Shown here: positions 63,964 through 64,000 of the stretch, one piece after another
Position numbering within the stretch: the stretch's first letter is position 1
Layout of the letters: every line of letters begins with the position of its first letter
NCBI RefSeq assembly: GCF_016834455.1
Contig: NZ_CP069213.1
Span: 1,550,501-1,614,500, forward strand
From: Shewanella litorisediminis
GTDB taxonomy: Bacteria; Pseudomonadota; Gammaproteobacteria; Enterobacterales; Shewanellaceae
DNA length: 64,000 bases
Direction: 5' to 3'
The notes under the pieces: generated by a model
The model's database searches: none
What the model was told of the DNA's origin: nothing
What the model saw: only the letters and a program-made list of their open reading frames with translations
Translations under genes and position numbers: made by a program

Positions 63964-64000
63964 TGTATTAACCCATTGATAGGCCTGGCATGTCCGTAAT

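Overview
The window reads as chromosome of a marine gammaproteobacterium, most likely Shewanella. The basis is recall of protein families and gene order, not a database search: a YbiT protein close to the enterobacterial one, the divergent gltA / sdhCDAB-sucABCD cluster, long PstC/PstA subunits, and large TonB-dependent receptors beside beta-glucan hydrolases. I see no rRNA or tRNA gene, insertion sequence, CRISPR array or phage gene.

Layout. (1) 0-9.3 kb: housekeeping and accessory genes. These are a Vat-like acetyltransferase cut by the left edge, a GNAT acetyltransferase, ybiT, a VOC protein, a YhaJ-like LysR regulator divergent from DoxX and pirin genes, a DUF1415 protein, and an iron-type TonB receptor behind a good Fur box that faces a small secreted protein. 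(2) 9.7-28.8 kb: a beta-glucan (probably laminarin) utilisation locus. It holds a GH16 lipoprotein with three repeated accessory domains, two large TonB-dependent receptors, a GH1 beta-glucosidase, a GPH-type sugar symporter, a LacI-family regulator, a FucP/GluP-type sugar transporter, a secreted GH3 glucosidase and a Mak-like ROK sugar kinase. Three near-identical palindromes (ATGTAAGCGCTTACAT core) tie the promoters together as one LacI-family regulon. A CAGCACT/CAGCACC heptamer array of about 150 bp lies between the two receptor genes and abuts a DUF2797 gene. (3) 29.1-37.2 kb: a DMT permease, a GcvR-like ACT protein, a Pho-box-driven pstC-pstA-pstB-phoU operon with no pstS, and a DUF502 membrane protein. 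(4) 37.2-44.9 kb: GFA, SRPBCC and metallo-beta-lactamase-fold proteins; a secreted zinc metallopeptidase; an unrecognised secreted Cys-rich protein; and a VpsR-like sigma54-type activator, with a candidate -24/-12 promoter in front of the unrecognised gene. (5) 44.9-52.4 kb: a tripartite-pump operon with an adaptor lipoprotein and two different RND subunits but no outer-membrane channel. (6) 52.6-63.9 kb: the TCA cluster gltA / sdhCDAB-sucABCD.

How the genes work together. In the glucan locus, the surface GH16 enzyme would cut polymer, the two receptors would carry oligosaccharides across the outer membrane, GH3 would release glucose in the periplasm, and the two inner-membrane transporters would import glucose and short oligomers. 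GH1 would finish cytoplasmic hydrolysis, the ROK kinase would phosphorylate the sugar, and the LacI-type protein would sense an intermediate. The substrate assignment is inference from enzyme families. The TCA cluster is conventional and can be assigned with confidence.

Coordinates use the start codon best supported by ribosome-binding sites and family alignment, so several genes are shorter than their longest open frame. Hairpins, promoters and operators were found by eye.
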